Source: Modestobacter lapidis (GTDB taxonomy: Bacteria; Actinomycetota; Actinomycetes; Mycobacteriales; Geodermatophilaceae). From it: DNA of 64,000 bases. Made by a program: the position numbers and the translations under genes. This document shows, piece by piece, positions 28,047 through 36,075 of the stretch (its first letter is position 1; each line of letters begins with the position of its first letter). Where the stretch lies: NCBI GenBank assembly GCA_019779905.1, contig JABAKE010000010.1, positions 62,001 through 126,000 on the forward strand, given 5' to 3'. The notes under the pieces were generated by a model. The model ran no database searches. It was not told the DNA's origin and was given only the letters and a program-made list of their open reading frames with translations.

Positions 28047-28520
28047 GTGGCCACCAAGATCAAGCTCATGCGCCTGGGCAAGATGCGCGCGCCGTACTAC
28101 CGCATCGTCGTCGCCGACGCCCGTACCAAGCGGGACGGCCGGTCGATCGAGACCATCGGCAAGTACCACCCGAAGGAGGACCCCTCCTTCATCGAGGTCG
28201 ACGGCGAGCGGGCGCAGTACTGGCTCGGTGTCGGCGCGCAGCCGACCGAGGCCGTCGCCGCGATCCTGCGGGTGACCGGTGACTGGCAGAAGTTCAAGGG
28301 CGAGCCCGCCCCGCCGCCGATGAAGGTCGCGGCCCCCAAGGCCGACAAGAAGGCCATCTACGAGGAGGCCGCCCGCGCCGCCATGGGTGAGCCCGCCGCC
28401 GACGCGACGACCCCGCGCAAGAAGGCCGCGCCCAAGGCCGACGCCGCGCCGAAGGCCGACGCCGCGCCGAAGGCCGACGCCGCCGCCGAGCCGGCCGCCA
28501 CCGAGAAGCCCGCCGAGTAA
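28047..28520 (+). CDS. rpsP: 30S ribosomal protein S16
   Basis: S16 is a small-subunit protein. The 157-aa product starts [20 protein letters not shown] after the initiator GTG and has the conserved core to about residue 85 ([10 protein letters not shown]). A 70-residue Ala/Lys/Pro tail follows, with three APKADA units encoded by an 18-bp tandem DNA repeat (about 28434-28480). The -10-like CATGAT near 27915 in the 164-bp upstream gap could be the promoter. rpsP leads the khpA-rimM-trmD-rplS group. Confidence 0.95.
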   Translation: MATKIKLMRLGKMRAPYYRIVVADARTKRDGRSIETIGKYHPKEDPSFIEVDGERAQYWLGVGAQPTEAVAAILRVTGDWQKFKGEPAPPPMKVAAPKADKKAIYEEAARAAMGEPAADATTPRKKAAPKADAAPKADAAPKADAAAEPAATEKPAE

Positions 28521-28523
28521 GAC

Positions 28524-28760
28524 GTGCTCGAAGAGGCGCTCGAGCACCTGGTCAAGGGCATCGTCGACAACCCCGACGACGTCGCCGTCGACCTGGTCAA
28601 CGGCCGGCGTGGCAAGACCCTCGAGGTCCGGGTGCACCCCGACGACCTCGGCAAGGTCATCGGCCGTGGCGGGCGTACCGCCAAGGCGCTGCGCCAGGTC
28701 ATGACCGGGGTCGGCGGCCGCGGCCTGCGGGTCGACGTCGTCGACACCGACGGGCGCTGA
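28524..28760 (+). CDS. khpA: KH-domain RNA-binding protein KhpA
   Basis: The 78-aa protein is a single KH domain with the GxxG loop in VIGRGGRTAKALRQV. KhpA binds RNA with KhpB and influences cell division and translation in Gram-positive bacteria. Its place between rpsP and rimM is conserved. The GTG start is three bases after the rpsP stop. Confidence 0.92.
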   Translation: MLEEALEHLVKGIVDNPDDVAVDLVNGRRGKTLEVRVHPDDLGKVIGRGGRTAKALRQVMTGVGGRGLRVDVVDTDGR

Positions 28761-28772
28761 GCAGCACCCTCC

Positions 28773-29318
28773 GTGCCCGCAGCTCCTGAGTCCACCGACA
28801 CCGTGGTGGTCGGCCGTATCGGCCGACCCCACGGTGTCCGTGGTCTGGTCACCGTCGAGGTGCGCACCGACGACCCCGACCTCCGGTTCACCCCGGGCGC
28901 CGTGCTCAGCACCGAGCCGGCCGAGCGGGGGCCGCTGACCGTGGTGGACATGCGCTGGCACAGCGGCACGCTGCTGCTGCAGCTGGCCGGCCCGGACGGC
29001 GGCGTGCTGGCCGACCGCGAGGCCGCCGACGCCCTTCGCAACACCCGGTTGCTGGTCCCGGTCACCGACCTGCCCGACCTCGAGGATCCCGACTCCTTCT
29101 ACGACCACCAGCTCGTCGGGCTGGCCGCGCAGCTGCCGGACGGTTCGGTGCTGGGCGAGGTCACCGCGGTGCGCCACGAGGGCACCGAGCTGCTGGTCGT
29201 CCGCCGTCCCGGGGCCGGCGACCTGCTCGTCCCGTTCGTGCAGGCCATCGTGCCGACGGTCGACCTGGCCGCCGGCCATCTCGTCGTCGACCCGCCCGAG
29301 GGCCTGCTGGAGCTCTGA
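28773..29318 (+). CDS. rimM: Ribosome maturation factor RimM
   Basis: RimM helps assemble the 30S head and binds S19. The 181-aa product has the N-terminal VVVGRIGRPHGVRGLVTVE motif and the C-terminal PRC barrel (FYDHQLVGLAAQ to the end, with LVPFVQAIVPTVD). The start is GTG 28773, 12 bp after khpA. The stop TGA overlaps an upstream CTG that is a candidate trmD start. Confidence 0.94.
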   Translation: MPAAPESTDTVVVGRIGRPHGVRGLVTVEVRTDDPDLRFTPGAVLSTEPAERGPLTVVDMRWHSGTLLLQLAGPDGGVLADREAADALRNTRLLVPVTDLPDLEDPDSFYDHQLVGLAAQLPDGSVLGEVTAVRHEGTELLVVRRPGAGDLLVPFVQAIVPTVDLAAGHLVVDPPEGLLEL

Positions 29319-30172
29319 GCGCACTGCGCATCGACGTCCTGACGATCTTCCCCGGGTACCTGGCCCCGCTCGGGCAGTCGCTGCTCGGCAAGGCGGCCGC
29401 CCGTGGGCTGGTCTCCATCGGCGTGCACGACCTGCGGCAGTGGACCGACGACGTCCACCGCACCGTCGACGACGCGCCCTACGGCGGCGGACCCGGCATG
29501 GTGATGCGCCCCGAGCCGTGGGCCCGCGCCCTGGAGGCGGTCCGCCCGCCGGGCACCCGGCTGGTCGTGCCCACCCCGGCCGGCCGGCCGTTCACCCAGG
29601 CCACCGCCGCCGCCTGGGCCACCGAGCCGGGGCTGGTCTTCGCCTGTGGCCGGTACGAGGGCATCGACCAGCGGGTCGCCGACTGGGCGGCCGGCAGCGG
29701 CCCCGTCTCCGAGGTCTCGATCGGTGACTACGTGCTGGCCGGCGGCGAGTCCGCGGTCCTGGTGATGGTCGAAGCGGTCACCCGGCTGATCCCCGGGGTG
29801 GTCGGCAACGCCGAGTCCGTGGAGTTCGACTCGCACGCCGACGGGCTGCTCGAGGGCCCCTCCTACACCCGGCCGGCCACCTGGCGGGGGCACGAGGTGC
29901 CTCCCGTCCTGCTGTCCGGTGACCACGCCGCGATCGCCCGCTGGCGTCGCGCCGAGTCGCTGCGGCGCACCGCCGACCGCCGTCCCGACCTGCTCACCGC
30001 CCTGCCGGATGGCGCCCTGAGCCCGACCGATCGCATCGCTCTGGACGCCGACCCCCAGGGCGGGGCAGGCACTCCGGCCGACTCCCACGAGCGCGGCAAC
30101 CTCTCCCGGAGCTGCTCGCCGGCCCCTGGACCGGCCCGCCGCGCATCGTCGTCCGAAGATGTGGCACAGTAG
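29315..30172 (+). CDS. trmD: tRNA (guanosine(37)-N1)-methyltransferase TrmD, probable CTG start
   Basis: TrmD makes m1G37 in tRNA. The SPOUT core is complete: LRIDVLTIFPGYLAPLGQ at the N-terminus, DAPYGGGPGMVM, CGRYEGIDQRV, and SIGDYVLAGGE near the trefoil knot. No ATG, GTG or TTG precedes LTIFPGY in frame; the first such codon is GTG 29423, which would delete the first 36 residues and the opening beta strand. CTG 29315 overlaps the rimM stop as CTGA, parallel to GTGA/ATGA junctions elsewhere here. CTG 29324 gives the textbook MRIDVLTIFP. The C-terminal tail of about 45 residues is low complexity. Confidence 0.9.
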   Translation: MSALRIDVLTIFPGYLAPLGQSLLGKAAARGLVSIGVHDLRQWTDDVHRTVDDAPYGGGPGMVMRPEPWARALEAVRPPGTRLVVPTPAGRPFTQATAAAWATEPGLVFACGRYEGIDQRVADWAAGSGPVSEVSIGDYVLAGGESAVLVMVEAVTRLIPGVVGNAESVEFDSHADGLLEGPSYTRPATWRGHEVPPVLLSGDHAAIARWRRAESLRRTADRRPDLLTALPDGALSPTDRIALDADPQGGAGTPADSHERGNLSRSCSPAPGPARRASSSEDVAQ

Positions 30173-30186
30173 AGAGCTGCTGCAGG

Positions 30187-30206
30187 CCGCCGGCACGTGC
30201 CGGCGG
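30187..30206. promoter_or_regulatory. Perfect 20-bp palindrome between trmD and rplS
   Basis: CCGCCGGCACGTGCCGGCGG is identical to its reverse complement, with CACGTG at the centre. It lies 15 bp after the trmD stop and about 130 bp before rplS. It could be a protein-binding operator, a terminator stem without a T-run, or part of an L19 leader. Confidence 0.5.
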
Positions 30207-30338
30207 TGGCTCTCTGCTCATGGTCGACCGGTGCGCTGATCGACCAGCCGGGCGTGGAGCGCAGCCCCCGAGTACGGACAGGCCGGGCACACCGCTGTCC
30301 GCACCGCGAACGAGCCACTAGGACTGAGGACTGCTGCG

Positions 30339-30695
30339 ATGAACACCCTGGACGCCCTCGACGCCGCGTCGCTGCGCGACGACATCCCCACCTTCCGCCC
30401 CGGGGACTCCGTGAAGGTGCACGTGCGGGTCATCGAGGGCAACCGCTCCCGCATCCAGGTCTTCCAGGGCGTCATCATCCGCCGCCAGGGCGGGGGCATC
30501 CGCGAGACCTTCACCGTCCGCAAGGTCAGCTTCGGTGTCGGCGTGGAGCGCACCTTCCCGGTGCACACCCCGGTCGTCGAGAAGATCGAGGTCATCACCC
30601 GTGGTGACGTCCGCCGGGCGAAGCTGTACTACCTCCGCGAGCTGCGCGGCAAGGCCGCCAAGATCAAGGAGAAGCGCGAGACCGTCGCGCGCTGA
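30339..30695 (+). CDS. rplS: 50S ribosomal protein L19
   Basis: L19 sits at the 30S-50S interface. The 118-aa protein has the family motifs [22 protein letters not shown] (quoted as [11 protein letters not shown] and [14 protein letters not shown]), [12 protein letters not shown] and [21 protein letters not shown] 30339 is preceded by GGACTGAGGA. The 166-bp leader contains a perfect palindrome and may be regulatory. A strong hairpin follows the stop. Confidence 0.95.
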   Translation: MNTLDALDAASLRDDIPTFRPGDSVKVHVRVIEGNRSRIQVFQGVIIRRQGGGIRETFTVRKVSFGVGVERTFPVHTPVVEKIEVITRGDVRRAKLYYLRELRGKAAKIKEKRETVAR

Positions 30696-30712
30696 CGCGA
30701 CTTCCTCTCTCC

Positions 30713-30749
30713 CGACCGGACCGGCTGCGCACCGCAGCCGGTCCGGTCG
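30713..30749 (+). terminator. Hairpin terminator after rplS
   Basis: A perfect 16-bp stem (CGACCGGACCGGCTGC / GCAGCCGGTCCGGTCG) with the 5-nt loop GCACC lies 18 bp after the rplS stop. Only a short T-containing run (CGTTTGTGG) follows, as is usual in GC-rich actinobacteria. Confidence 0.75.
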
Positions 30750-30814
30750 CGTTTGTGGCCGGCTGCACGCCGCGTCCGGGGCTGGTGCCGGACGCGGACC
30801 GTACGCTGGTCGTG

Positions 30815-31831
30815 ATGAGCACCGACCGGGCCGATGGGCCTGCCGACGCCACCGACGGGCCGCTGCCCGAGGAACCCGCGACGCGACCGGAGCGGGGGCG
30901 CCGGGCCGGCGGGCACCGGCGTGCGGCCGACCCGGAGAAGAAGTCCTCGCTGCTGCGCGAGCTGCCCGTGCTCCTGGTGGTGGCCTTCGTGCTGGCGTTG
31001 CTGGTCAAGACCTTCCTGGTGCAGGCCTTCTTCATCCCGTCGGGCTCGATGGAGCAGACGCTGCACGGCTGCACCGGCTGCACCGGCGACCGGGTCCTGG
31101 TCAACAAGGTGCCGTACTGGTTCGGCGAGCCCGAGCCGGGCGACATCGTCGTGTTCAAGGGGCCGGACACCTGGTCGCCGGAGATCACCGTCGACGAGCC
31201 GGGCAACTGGCTGTCCGGCGCGCTGCTCACCATCGGGCGGGCCGTCGGCGTGGCCCCGCCGAGCGAGGACGACTTCGTCAAGCGGGTGATCGCGACGGAA
31301 GGGCAGACGGTCCAGTGCTGCGACGCGCAGGGCCGGGTCACCGTCGACGGCGAGCCCCTCGACGAGCCCTACATCTTCGAGGACAAGCCGCTGGAGTCAC
31401 GGGCCTTCGGGCCGGTCACCGTGCCGGAGGACCGGCTGTGGGTGATGGGCGACCACCGGGTGGCCTCGGCGGACTCCCGTGAGCACGTCACCGACCGGTA
31501 CTCCGGCACGATCGGCGTCGACGACGTCATCGGGAAGGCGGCGCTGATCGTCTGGCCGCTGGACCGGTTCACCCTGCTCGACGACCCGGACATCCAGGGT
31601 CAGGAGCAGGCGCTCGGGGCTCCGGTGGTGCAGGGGAATGCCGCCGTGGCGGCCCCGTACGCCCTGGGCCTGATCGGTGCTGTCCCCGTCACCGCCTGGC
31701 GACGACGGCGCCGCTCGGTGGCCCGGCGCGCCGTGCTGACCGGGCCCTCGAGCCGCCCACCCGGCACGGGATGGCGTCGTGTGCGGCGCGGTCCGCGGAC
31801 CCGGCCGGGACGCGAGCCGGCCGACGGCTGA
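30815..31831 (+). CDS. lepB: Signal peptidase I
   Basis: LepB cleaves signal peptides of exported proteins. The protein has a charged N-terminal tail of about 50 residues, one membrane segment (LPVLLVVAFVLALLVKTFLV), the catalytic serine in PSGSMEQTL, the catalytic lysine in FVKRVIATEG, and the conserved GDHRVASADSR box. The last 70 residues are an Arg/Pro-rich tail after a possible second hydrophobic stretch. A -10-like TACGCT at 30802-30807 is 7 nt before the ATG, implying a leaderless mRNA; GTG 30812 is the alternative start. Confidence 0.93.
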   Translation: MSTDRADGPADATDGPLPEEPATRPERGRRAGGHRRAADPEKKSSLLRELPVLLVVAFVLALLVKTFLVQAFFIPSGSMEQTLHGCTGCTGDRVLVNKVPYWFGEPEPGDIVVFKGPDTWSPEITVDEPGNWLSGALLTIGRAVGVAPPSEDDFVKRVIATEGQTVQCCDAQGRVTVDGEPLDEPYIFEDKPLESRAFGPVTVPEDRLWVMGDHRVASADSREHVTDRYSGTIGVDDVIGKAALIVWPLDRFTLLDDPDIQGQEQALGAPVVQGNAAVAAPYALGLIGAVPVTAWRRRRRSVARRAVLTGPSSRPPGTGWRRVRRGPRTRPGREPADG

Positions 31832-31834
31832 CCA

Positions 31835-31852
31835 TTCCCGTCTGAGCGGGAA
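31835..31852 (+). terminator. Weak hairpin after lepB
   Basis: TTCCCG and CGGGAA form a 6-bp stem with a 6-nt loop, three bases after the lepB stop. There is no T-run. Confidence 0.35.
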
Positions 31853-31929
31853 GTGGCGCGAGGCGCCTTGTCGACATTCTGCACTCGTCGCCCCGAATGG
31901 TCAGTCGCACCTTTCGGTGTGCGCAGAAG

Positions 31930-32014
31930 TCTTTCTTGAAAAAGTGTTCAAGTACTCCGTTCACCCATCCGATGGATTGTTTGAGAGTTCACCGGATCTG
32001 AAACGGAGCAAGTC
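31930..32014 (+). promoter_or_regulatory. AT-rich leader of the atypical LuxR-type regulator, with inverted repeats
   Basis: This stretch is strikingly AT-richer than the rest of the window. It contains CTTGAA-N6-TTCAAG (31935-31952), the palindrome CCATC-C-GATGG (31965-31975), and two copies of GTTCACC/GTTCACCGG flanking it. ACGGAG about 8 nt before the GTG is the ribosome-binding site. Autoregulation or binding by another regulator is plausible. Confidence 0.45.
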
Positions 32015-32731
32015 GTGTCTGCACCTCTGGCCAACACCCGCGGCGTCACCCGCGTGCTCATCCTCGCCGACGCCCCGGTGCTGCGCCGTGGGCTGCTCAG
32101 CATGATCAACGAGACCGCCGGTCTGCAGGCGGTCGGAACGCCGGGCGAGGCCCGTCGCGCGCTCACCCTGGCCGAGTCCGCCCGCCCCGATGCGGTCGTC
32201 GTCGAGCTGGGCTCCGGCCGGGCCGAGACGCTCAACGCCTGCCGCGACCTGCGTCGCCGCTTCCCCCAGGTCGCCATCGTGGCGCTGGCCACCTCGGAGG
32301 ACCCGGCCGTGGTCAACGAGGCCCTGGCCGCCGGTGTGCGGGGCTACCTGCTGATGAACACCTCGCCGACCCTGCTGGGCTGGGCCGTGCTGGCCGCCCG
32401 CGCCGGCCGCACCGTGGTCGACCCCCAGATCCGCCGCACCGAGGGCGCCACCGAGCCGGTGGCCAAGGAGTTGACCCCGTCGGTGCCGCTGACCCGGCGT
32501 GAGGCCGACGTCCTCGACGAGCTCATCCAGGGGCAGTCCAACCGGCAGATCGGCCGGAACCTGTTCATCAGCGAGGACACCGTCAAGTCCCACGTCAAGG
32601 CGATCCTGCGCAAGCTCGGTGCCCGGGACCGCGCCCACGCGGTCTCCCTCGTGCTCTCGGCCCGCAACCCGGCCCGTCCGGGTTGCACCTGCGGCGCGCA
32701 CGCCCTGACCGGCACCCCCGCCGGCGCCTGA
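32015..32731 (+). CDS. LuxR/NarL-type response regulator with degenerate receiver domain
   Basis: The 238-aa protein has a receiver-like N-terminal domain (about residues 10-125) and a clear C-terminal LuxR HTH (LTRREADVLDELIQGQSN to VKSHVKAILRKLGA). The receiver has lost its chemistry: the acidic pair reads LADAP (second Asp replaced by Ala), the phosphoacceptor position in AVVVEL is Glu instead of Asp, and the conserved lysine in GYLLMN is Met. It should therefore act independently of phosphorylation, as known for atypical actinobacterial regulators such as BldM or WhiI. No kinase gene is adjacent. The C-terminus has an unusual CTCGAH. Confidence 0.88.
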   Translation: MSAPLANTRGVTRVLILADAPVLRRGLLSMINETAGLQAVGTPGEARRALTLAESARPDAVVVELGSGRAETLNACRDLRRRFPQVAIVALATSEDPAVVNEALAAGVRGYLLMNTSPTLLGWAVLAARAGRTVVDPQIRRTEGATEPVAKELTPSVPLTRREADVLDELIQGQSNRQIGRNLFISEDTVKSHVKAILRKLGARDRAHAVSLVLSARNPARPGCTCGAHALTGTPAGA

Positions 32732-32792
32732 CCACACCGAGCCCGTCGGGCCCGGGTCCTCGCCTCCTCAGCGCCCGGTCCCGACTGCACGG

Positions 32793-32899
32793 CCGGACCG
32801 TCACCTCGGTGGCTGGTCCGGTGACCACGCCGGACCCTTCCGTGGTCCGGCGAGGTCGTCCGCGGGTCGGTCCCCGTTCCCCCGGGGACCGGCCCGCGG
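32793..32899 (+). terminator. Array of stem-loops after the regulator gene
   Basis: Two successive hairpins are present. One has CGCCGGACC / GGTCCGGCG with a 7-nt loop (32828-32852). The other has a 17-bp stem with one G-U pair, starting CCGCGGG and loop TTCCCC (32860-32899). A further CCGGACC/GGTCCGG pair (32793-32821) can pair in competition with the first. They lie in the 224-bp gap before rnhB, where no gene was seen. Terminator function is the simplest reading. Confidence 0.55.
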
Positions 32900-32955
32900 T
32901 TCCCTGTCCGGCAGGGCGGCGGACCCAGCCGACAGCGACGTAAGGTCGGACGGCG

Positions 32956-33705
32956 ATGGCTGTCCGTCCCGCTCCGGCCCCCGACGACCTCTGGTCGATG
33001 GAGGGCGCGATCCGTCGTCGCGGCTTCAGTGCCATCGCCGGCGCGGACGAGGCCGGCCGCGGTGCATGCGCCGGCCCGCTGGTCGCCGCCGCGTGCGTGC
33101 TGCCTCCCGGGCGCCGTGGCCGGGTCCCGGGCCTGGCCGACTCCAAGCTGCTCACCCCGGCCTCCCGCGAGCGGGTCTACGCCGAGATCGTCGACCGCGC
33201 GGTCGCCTGGTCGGTGATCGCCATTCCCGTCCCTGATCTGGACGAGCGCGGCATGCACGTCACCAACATCGAGGCGCTGCGCCGGGCGGTGTCCGTGCTC
33301 GATCCCGGCCCGCACTACGTGCTCACCGACGGCTTCCCGGTCTCCGGCCTGGTCCAGCCCACCCTCGCCGTCTGGAAGGGCGACCGGGTCGCGGCCTGCG
33401 TCGCCGCGGCGTCCGTGTTGGCCAAGGTCACCCGGGACCGCATCATGCTCGACCTGCACGAGCGCTTTCCGGAGTACGGCTTCGACGTGCACAAGGGCTA
33501 CATCACCGACGTGCACAGCGCGGCGCTGGACCGGCACGGGCCCTGCTCCGAGCACCGGATGCGCTTCGTCAACGTGGCCCGGGCGAGCGCACTGCGCGCC
33601 ACGCGGGCACCGCGGCTGTCGGGCGGGGGCGGGATGCACGATGATGGGGCGGTGAGCACCCAGCCGACCGACTTTCCGGTGCTCGTGGGCGGAGTCGAGC
33701 AATGA
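32956..33705 (+). CDS. rnhB: Ribonuclease HII
   Basis: RNase HII removes ribonucleotides from DNA and RNA-DNA hybrids. The 249-aa protein has the signature AGADEAGRGACAGPLV (catalytic Asp-Glu), LADSKLL with the third acid, and LTDGFPV. TAAGGT at 32941-32946, 9 nt before the ATG, fits a -10 of a leaderless or near-leaderless transcript. The last ~45 residues extend past the core and end by overlapping the DUF2469 start (ATGA). Confidence 0.94.
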   Translation: MAVRPAPAPDDLWSMEGAIRRRGFSAIAGADEAGRGACAGPLVAAACVLPPGRRGRVPGLADSKLLTPASRERVYAEIVDRAVAWSVIAIPVPDLDERGMHVTNIEALRRAVSVLDPGPHYVLTDGFPVSGLVQPTLAVWKGDRVAACVAAASVLAKVTRDRIMLDLHERFPEYGFDVHKGYITDVHSAALDRHGPCSEHRMRFVNVARASALRATRAPRLSGGGGMHDDGAVSTQPTDFPVLVGGVEQ

Positions 33706-34022
33706 GCACCGAGGACCTCGAGAAGTACGAGACCGAGATGGAGCTCCAGCTCTATCGCGAGTACAAGGACATCGTCCGGCAGTTCTCCTACGTCGTGGAG
33801 ACCGAGCGCCGCTTCTACCTGGCCAACTCGGTGGACCTGCAGGTCCGCGACGCCGGCGGCGAGGTGTTCTTCGAGCTGAAGCTCTCCGACGCCTGGGTGT
33901 GGGACATGTACCGCCCGGCCCGCTTCGTGAAGAACGTGCGGGTGGTGACGTTCAAGGACGTCAACGTGGAGGAGCTCGACAAGCCCGACCTCGAGCTCCC
34001 GGACAATCCCCGCCTGCCCTGA
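33702..34022 (+). CDS. DUF2469 family protein
   Basis: The 106-aa acidic protein starts STEDLEKYETEMELQLYREY and ends ELDKPDLELP, the highly conserved actinobacterial DUF2469 family (M. tuberculosis Rv2901c). It is nearly always next to rnhB. No membrane or catalytic motif is visible and the function is unknown. It overlaps rnhB by ATGA. Confidence 0.92.
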   Translation: MSTEDLEKYETEMELQLYREYKDIVRQFSYVVETERRFYLANSVDLQVRDAGGEVFFELKLSDAWVWDMYRPARFVKNVRVVTFKDVNVEELDKPDLELPDNPRLP

Positions 34023-34123
34023 CCTGATCCATCGGGGAAGCGTTCCCGGTCGACCTCTGGCCCGCCGGCCGCCGTCCACAGGCAGCGGACCCCTCCACAG
34101 CCCGAGCCGGACCGTGGACCCCG

Positions 34124-34555
34124 GTGCGGCTGCCGGGAACGGTCGGCGGGGTGCAGAACCCACGAGAGACGACGCCACGGCCGCCCACCGGTGCCCGCCC
34201 GTCCACCCGGGCCGCGCTGGGCGCGTACGGCGAGCGGGTGGCCGTGCGGGTGCTGACCGACCAGGGCCTGGAGGTGCTCGACCGCAACTGGCGCTGCCGG
34301 TCCGGTGAGCTCGACGTGGTGGCCCGGGATGGTTCCGCGCTGGTTTTCTGCGAGGTGAAGACCCGCTCGGCGAACGGCTTCGGGCACCCGGTCGAGGCGG
34401 TGACGGCGGTCAAGCGCCGGCGCCTGCGCCAGCTGGCCCGGGCCTGGCTGGACGCCCACGAGCACCATGCCCCCGACCTCCGCTTCGACGTGGTCGGCGT
34501 GCTGGTCCCCCGCTCGGGCCCCGCCCGGGTCACCCACCTGCGGAACGCGTTCTGA
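34124..34555 (+). CDS. yraN: YraN/UPF0102 family protein (predicted endonuclease fold)
   Basis: The 143-aa product has the UPF0102 core RAALGAYGERVAVRVL, NWRCRSGELDVVARDG and FCEVKTRSANGFGHP. This E-x(n)-D-x(n)-ExK pattern is typical of the PD-(D/E)XK nuclease fold. The start is uncertain: GTG 34124 is given, and GTG 34151 is in frame. The stop overlaps the ATG of the next gene by one base. Synteny with comM and dprA suggests DNA metabolism. Confidence 0.88.
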   Translation: MRLPGTVGGVQNPRETTPRPPTGARPSTRAALGAYGERVAVRVLTDQGLEVLDRNWRCRSGELDVVARDGSALVFCEVKTRSANGFGHPVEAVTAVKRRRLRQLARAWLDAHEHHAPDLRFDVVGVLVPRSGPARVTHLRNAF

Positions 34556-36075
34556 TGGCGCTCGCCCGGACGTGGTCGGTGGGGCTGGCCGGTGTGCAGG
34601 GCGCCATGGTGGAGGTGGAGGTCGACCTGGCCTCCGGTGTGCCGACGGTCGTGCTGGTCGGGTTGCCCGACGCGGTGGTGCGGCAGTCGGTGGACCGGGT
34701 GCGGGCGGCGGTGGTCAACAGCGGTCACGAGTTCCCCCTGCGTCGCGTCACGATCGGGCTGTCGCCGGCGGCGATGCCGAAGCAGGGGAGCGGCTTCGAC
34801 CTCGCCGTCGCGGTGGCAGTGCTGGCCGGGGCGGGGGTGCTGCCCCGCGCGGCCGTCGACGAGCTCGTCCTGCTGGGCGAACTCGGGTTGGACGGGTCCC
34901 TGCGGGCGGTTCGCGGGGTGCTCCCGGCCGTGCTGGCCGCCGTGCGGGCCGGTCACCGGCAGGTCATCGTCCCCGGCGAGAACGCTGACGAGGCCGCGCT
35001 GGTCGAGGACATCGACGTGCTCGCCGCGGGCAGCCTCGGTCAGGTCGTGGCGCACCTCGCCGGCCGGGTGGCGCTCACGCCGCACGCACGCGTCCCCGGC
35101 CCGCCTGCGCCGCCGGGCGCCGACCTCGCCGACGTGGTGGGGCAGGCGGCCGGCCGGCGGGCGGTGGAGGTCGCCGCCGCCGGCGGGCACCACCTGTTCC
35201 TGACCGGGCCGCCGGGGGCGGGCAAGACGATGCTCGCCGAGCGGCTGCCCGGGCTGCTGCCGCCGCTGGACGAGCCCGCCGCCCTCGAGGTGACCGCGAT
35301 CGCCTCGGTGGCCGGCACCCTCGCGCCGGGGTCGCCGCTGGCCACCCGGCCGCCGTTCGAGGCGCCGCACCACTCGGCCACCATGGCCGGGCTGGTCGGC
35401 GGCGGGTCGGGGCAAATCCGGCCGGGGGCCCTCTGCCGGGCGCACCGCGGCGTGCTGTTCCTCGACGAGGCACCGGAATTTCCCCGTGCCGTGCTGGACA
35501 CGCTGCGCCAGCCGCTGGAGCGCGGGCAGGTGACCATCCACCGGGCCAGCGGATCGGCGACGTTCCCATGCCGGGCACAGCTGGTGCTGGCCGCCAACCC
35601 CTGCCCGTGCGCCAGCGCCGCCGGTGACACCGCCTGCACGTGCAGTGCGCTGGAACGGCGGCGCTACCAGTCCCGGCTGTCGGGGCCGCTGCTCGACCGG
35701 GTCGACCTGCGGGTGGACCTGCCGGCGGTCACCCGCGCGGCCTGGCTGGACGGGCTGGCCCCGCCCGAGTCCACGGGCGAGGTGGCGCGACGGGTGCGCG
35801 CCGCCCGGGCGACAGCCGCCGCCCGGCTGGCCGGAACGGGCCTGGAGCTGAACAGCCAGGTCCCCGGTCGGCTGCTGCGTGACCGCTGGCCGGTGCCCCG
35901 GGGCGCGCTCCCCCTGGCGGAGCGCGCCCTGGAACGCGGCGCCCTGTCGGTCCGGGGCTTCGACCGGGTGCTGCGGGTCGCCTGGACGCTGGCCGACCTG
36001 GCCGGCATCACGACGCCGGGGAGTGATCAGGTCGCGGAGGCCCTGGGCATGCGGCTGCAGCGGGCGGCGGCATGA
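34555..36075 (+). CDS. comM: YifB/ComM-family Mg-chelatase-like AAA+ ATPase
   Basis: ComM-type helicases promote branch migration during natural transformation in Gram-negative bacteria; the actinobacterial role is less clear. The 506-aa protein has a Lon-like N-terminal domain (EVDLASGVPTVVLVGLPDAVV), Walker A FLTGPPGAGKTMLAERLPG, Walker B VLFLDEAPEF, and the C-terminal Mg-chelatase-associated domain (LNSQVPGRLLRD, SVRGFDRVLRVAWTLADL). A cysteine cluster, ANPCPCA and CTCS, lies near residues 347-363. It is coupled to dprA by ATGA. Confidence 0.93.
   Translation: MALARTWSVGLAGVQGAMVEVEVDLASGVPTVVLVGLPDAVVRQSVDRVRAAVVNSGHEFPLRRVTIGLSPAAMPKQGSGFDLAVAVAVLAGAGVLPRAAVDELVLLGELGLDGSLRAVRGVLPAVLAAVRAGHRQVIVPGENADEAALVEDIDVLAAGSLGQVVAHLAGRVALTPHARVPGPPAPPGADLADVVGQAAGRRAVEVAAAGGHHLFLTGPPGAGKTMLAERLPGLLPPLDEPAALEVTAIASVAGTLAPGSPLATRPPFEAPHHSATMAGLVGGGSGQIRPGALCRAHRGVLFLDEAPEFPRAVLDTLRQPLERGQVTIHRASGSATFPCRAQLVLAANPCPCASAAGDTACTCSALERRRYQSRLSGPLLDRVDLRVDLPAVTRAAWLDGLAPPESTGEVARRVRAARATAAARLAGTGLELNSQVPGRLLRDRWPVPRGALPLAERALERGALSVRGFDRVLRVAWTLADLAGITTPGSDQVAEALGMRLQRAAA

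Noticed and set aside
34070-34110. DnaA-box-like TCCACA pair near the yraN start
   Set aside because: Only two partial matches without the TTGTCCACA context, and no origin genes (dnaA, dnaN) nearby.
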